Assembly: GCA_011009095.1 (NCBI GenBank)
Contig: VTPC01007146.1
Location: 48,437-112,436, forward strand
Reading direction: 5' to 3'
Length of the DNA: 64,000 nucleotides
Source of the DNA: Ignelater luminosus
Lineage: Eukaryota; Arthropoda; Insecta; Coleoptera; Elateridae
In this document: one piece after another, positions 60,963-64,000 of the stretch
How positions within the stretch are numbered: the first letter of the stretch is position 1
Layout of the letters: each line of letters opens with the position of its first letter
Translations under genes and position numbers: made by a program
Notes under the pieces: generated by a model
Told to the model about the DNA's origin: nothing
Databases searched by the model: none
What the model saw: the letters and a program-made list of their open reading frames with translations, nothing else

Positions 60963-62669
60963 CAGGGTGATTCAAATTCGAGCTTAAGCATGGGGATCTT
61001 GCTTATTATGTAAGAGCTAGAGCATAGGTTTAAATTTGACACTTTTGTTAAATTTATGCTGATTAATAATCCAAGAAGCCTGAGCTAACTTTTTTTGTTT
61101 TAGACTTATGATCAAAAGAGGGAAAATGATGGGGTATTTTTTGCTTCTAACTTCTTTATTATTGGGAATTTTGAAAATATAATAAAACATACTAAGGTAG
61201 TTTTTTTGTTAATAATATCCTCAGATTGTCAAAATTGTCAACTGACATTTTGGTTTCAGGTTCATTTTTTCTTATAGATGCCACATTTGATATTTATATT
61301 ACTTAACAGTATAATATTACACTGATTTCAACAATATAGGGCAGTTCATGGCTAACTTGATTTACAAGAAAAATACAAAATAAAGTCGGCAAACGGTTAT
61401 AGTAAATCAAGTATGCCATTTTTTTATTCATAACTCGTGTGTAAAGTTAGAAGACTTTAAAGTGAAGGTTTATAATTGAACTACTTAGGTTTCTAACTTC
61501 TTAAGGAAGCAACTTTGCTTATTGCAAATTGGACTCGATTTATTTCGACTCACTTTTAAACATTGGCTCATTACTTTCCAGACATCCTATTATACTATAT
61601 ATTTACCATACTATCAAACAGTTTACTGAGTGTTCAACCTAACAAAAGGAAGGAAGTGTTCAACCTATAAAAAGGACTCGTCGAGCAACAGTCACTGGAA
61701 AAAATAATTAAATTGCTGCAATGGCTCATAATCTTCATGTCAGTATGCGATAAATAACTCACGGTTCCGGACTGTCCCAGAGCAGTGTTTTGAGAATTCT
61801 AAAGCATCATAAATATCTTCCTTATCTGTGTTTTTGCACCAAGATCTTCATGGCGATGATTTCCAAAATTGAGTAACATTCTGTGAGTGAGCATGTGAAC
61901 AAATAAGAAGAAACCTGAATTTCTATCATTAGGCATTGTTCTCTGATGAGTCGTTTTTCACAAATCACAGAGTGGTTAATCGACATAACATGCATTACTG
62001 GAGTGTTGTCAAGTTGAACATCAGTGTTCTTAGACTGTCAACTGTGGTGTGGAATAATTGATGACAAACTCATCGGCCCCTATATCACTGAAGGCAATTT
62101 GAATAGTCAAATGTACCAAGACATTCTGGAAAATGAACTGCCAATATTACTTGAAGACCTAAGCTTAGCAGTGCGATTGTCCAGCACATTATTTGGCAGT
62201 AGCATGTAAAGTACTTAATCGTGATTTCAATGGTTGCTGAATCAGTAGAGCTGGTCTGACAAATTGGCCTGCTAGATCACCAGATCCGAATTTGCCAGAT
62301 TTCTTTTTGTGGATCTACCTAAAAGATAAAGTATATCAACTTGTGAGAACATGATTGAGCAAATCAGGAATTCTTGTGCCCAAATTGAAGCAGACACACT
62401 TTGTGTACAGTCATTTGAAAAGAGGATCAATAAATGCATTGAAGTTGAAGGTCATCATTTTGAGTACTTAATTTAATTGAAAGGTGAGTGATGAAAATCC
62501 CAGGTAATCGTTTTTATTATTTCCATAGGAAAAGAGAAACTGAAAAATTTCAGATTTTTGCTAATAACTCAAAAACAAAAGATGAACACTAAATTTTTTT
62601 TCACCAATGCTCTATCACTTATAATAACTGAGATATCCCATAAATATATTGAAAATGGGACACGCTGTA
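60961..62669 (+). mobile_element. Decayed Tc1/mariner-superfamily DDE transposon (1.7 kb)
   Basis: The left end (TACAGGGTGATTCAAATTCG) and inverted right end (TACAGCGTGTCCCATTTTC) match over about 60 bases with gaps, ending in the shared GAGCA. The plus-strand transposase is broken but recognisable in order: HTH residues SQSSVLRILKHHKYLP (about 61780), LFSDESFFTNHRVVNRHNMH (about 61935), WCGIIDDKLIGPYITEGNLN (about 62045) and NELPILLEDL, then a DFFLW-type third catalytic region (about 62290-62320). This pattern is that of the HTH/DDE_3 insect transposons with a VWCGIIGD motif. Several stops and frameshifts show it is dead. Confidence 0.82.
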
Positions 62670-64000
62670 CGCAGGATTCAGTTACAATAAATTACCAAGC
62701 AATTCTACATAAAATATAAAAACTTGAAAACAAAAAAAATTAGTTTCAAATCAGTATGTGTAGCACTTGTATAATAGTGTAGTATTTTTCTATGCCTGTG
62801 TCCAAAAACTATTAAAAATGGCTGCTTTTGATGCAGGCATAGAAAAAATAAAATTTTCCCTAACTAGTTACATAAGCTATTAATGATACCACAATTTTAG
62901 GTGAAAACAAAGCTGAATACTAACTATATTTAGTTTTCTAATGACCTTGACACAATAATTTTTAATTGAAAAAGATTCAATACAAATTAACCAACTCTTG
63001 CAGGGCAAATTATAACAGCAGAAGGCATAAAACCAGTTAAAATGTATTCAGGCAGATTTAATTATTAAAAATTCAAAAACAAAACAAACGTTATTAAGAA
63101 TTTTAGGAATATTGAAGTTCTTTTTTAAATTAATTCAAAAATGTATGTGATTTAACATTTATGAAAATTTAACAACGCATTAGAATTGAATAACCTGCAA
63201 GTTTTTACAAACTTATTTTAAAAATCAATGATCGTGATAAATTAACAATAATACAATACAGCGTGTCAGCGCATGCCTGGATCGAATTTACAATAGGATT
63301 AAGTATTTATAATGGATAAAGAACGTGAACATATGAAAAAAAATGTTGCATTTGTCACAAAACTTCCATAATATTAATAAAAAAAACAACCAAACTTGAT
63401 AAAAAATCGTATTAACTTTTTTGAAACCTATTGGAGGAAACTTTTCTGTTTTTGAATGAAAACCATTTTTATCAAAAAGTTTTTAAAGCAACAGCAAATC
63501 TAACCTGTCATACAGGCACTCTTGATATCTGTTACTTAAAATTGTCAGAAGATTCTTGAAATAACTAAAATTTTATTGTTTTCTAAAATATGCTTTAAGA
63601 AAATTGCCAAAGAAAGATGGGAACCAACAAGCCATAAAAAGTGTTAAATAACAATGTTGAATGTAACACTCCAATAGTAAACGATGTACGTTTTGGTTTT
63701 TAGGTTGACTACTCACTTGTGTTGTAATTTCTGTTATGCTACTATTATAACATGTTTACATTTTAAGATCGATTCCTGGAAAATGTTCTAGAATCCTAAG
63801 TTTATTTAGCTTTTTAAATTTGAAATATAACTTTGTGCTAATTGCTGTATTATTTACTTTACTTTATGTAAACATAAATGAGCTGGGTTGCTAATTGAGT
63901 TGCCTACAAAATTAAACTTTAAAAACACCTAACAAAATATTTTTGTTAAACAACTAGTAAGGAACAGTCCATTTAAAATTTGGCAGGATAATTCTTGGTC
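62670..64000. other. Intron of the 59371 gene, right edge
   Basis: AT-rich sequence to the end of the window with no convincing exon, element or RNA gene. Confidence 0.4.

Noticed and set aside
61097..61194. Possible fourth exon of the 59371 gene (good TTTTTTGTTTTAG acceptor)
   Set aside because: It lies inside the DDE transposon at 60961-62669 and lacks a strong in-phase donor.

Overview
This is a window of AT-rich insect genomic DNA, read from its gene structure (short GT-AG exons in long introns, an insect-type reticulon) and its transposon content (mariner, Tc1-like, R1-type LINE, a Helentron-associated family, a short TTAGG run). A holometabolous insect, perhaps a beetle, fits best; the order is an inference.

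Almost the whole window is one gene on the minus strand: the reticulon-like gene Rtnl1, from the start codon at 58755 to the stop at 4222 (54.5 kb). The C-terminal reticulon homology domain (RHD) is built from four constant exons (7296-7503, 7025-7233, 6860-6965, 4222-4276) and ends in a KKEQ dilysine ER-retrieval motif. Upstream lie five supported alternative first exons, a 392-residue acidic one (57579-58755) and four short ones (36420-36564, 20937-20967, 16402-16468, 7770-7785), plus a 36-nt cassette microexon (34981-35016). Every first exon ends in phase 1, exactly what the first RHD exon requires, so each gives an intact protein: 584, 240, 202, 214 and 197 residues. The gene therefore looks like a promoter array that places different N-termini on one ER-shaping membrane module. 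A sixth, weaker first exon is at 15170-15200.

On the plus strand, 616 bp from the Rtnl1 long-isoform start, a divergent gene begins at 59371. It has three small phase-0 exons (46, 21 and 22 codons) and runs off the right edge; I do not recognise it. The shared interval looks like a bidirectional promoter.

The introns are packed with mobile DNA: a complete but frameshifted mariner (47371-48691); an internally deleted Tc1-like element (41776-42587); a Tc1-like transposase remnant (52600-52960); a decayed DDE element with an abutting MITE (60771-62669); two dead non-LTR retrotransposons (539-1880, and 53020-54031 ending in GGTTA repeats); three copies of a family with Helentron/DINE-1 architecture; two 0.9-kb palindromic elements; and further foldback elements. 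Stretches not listed hold AT-rich intron or intergenic DNA in which I see nothing definite.
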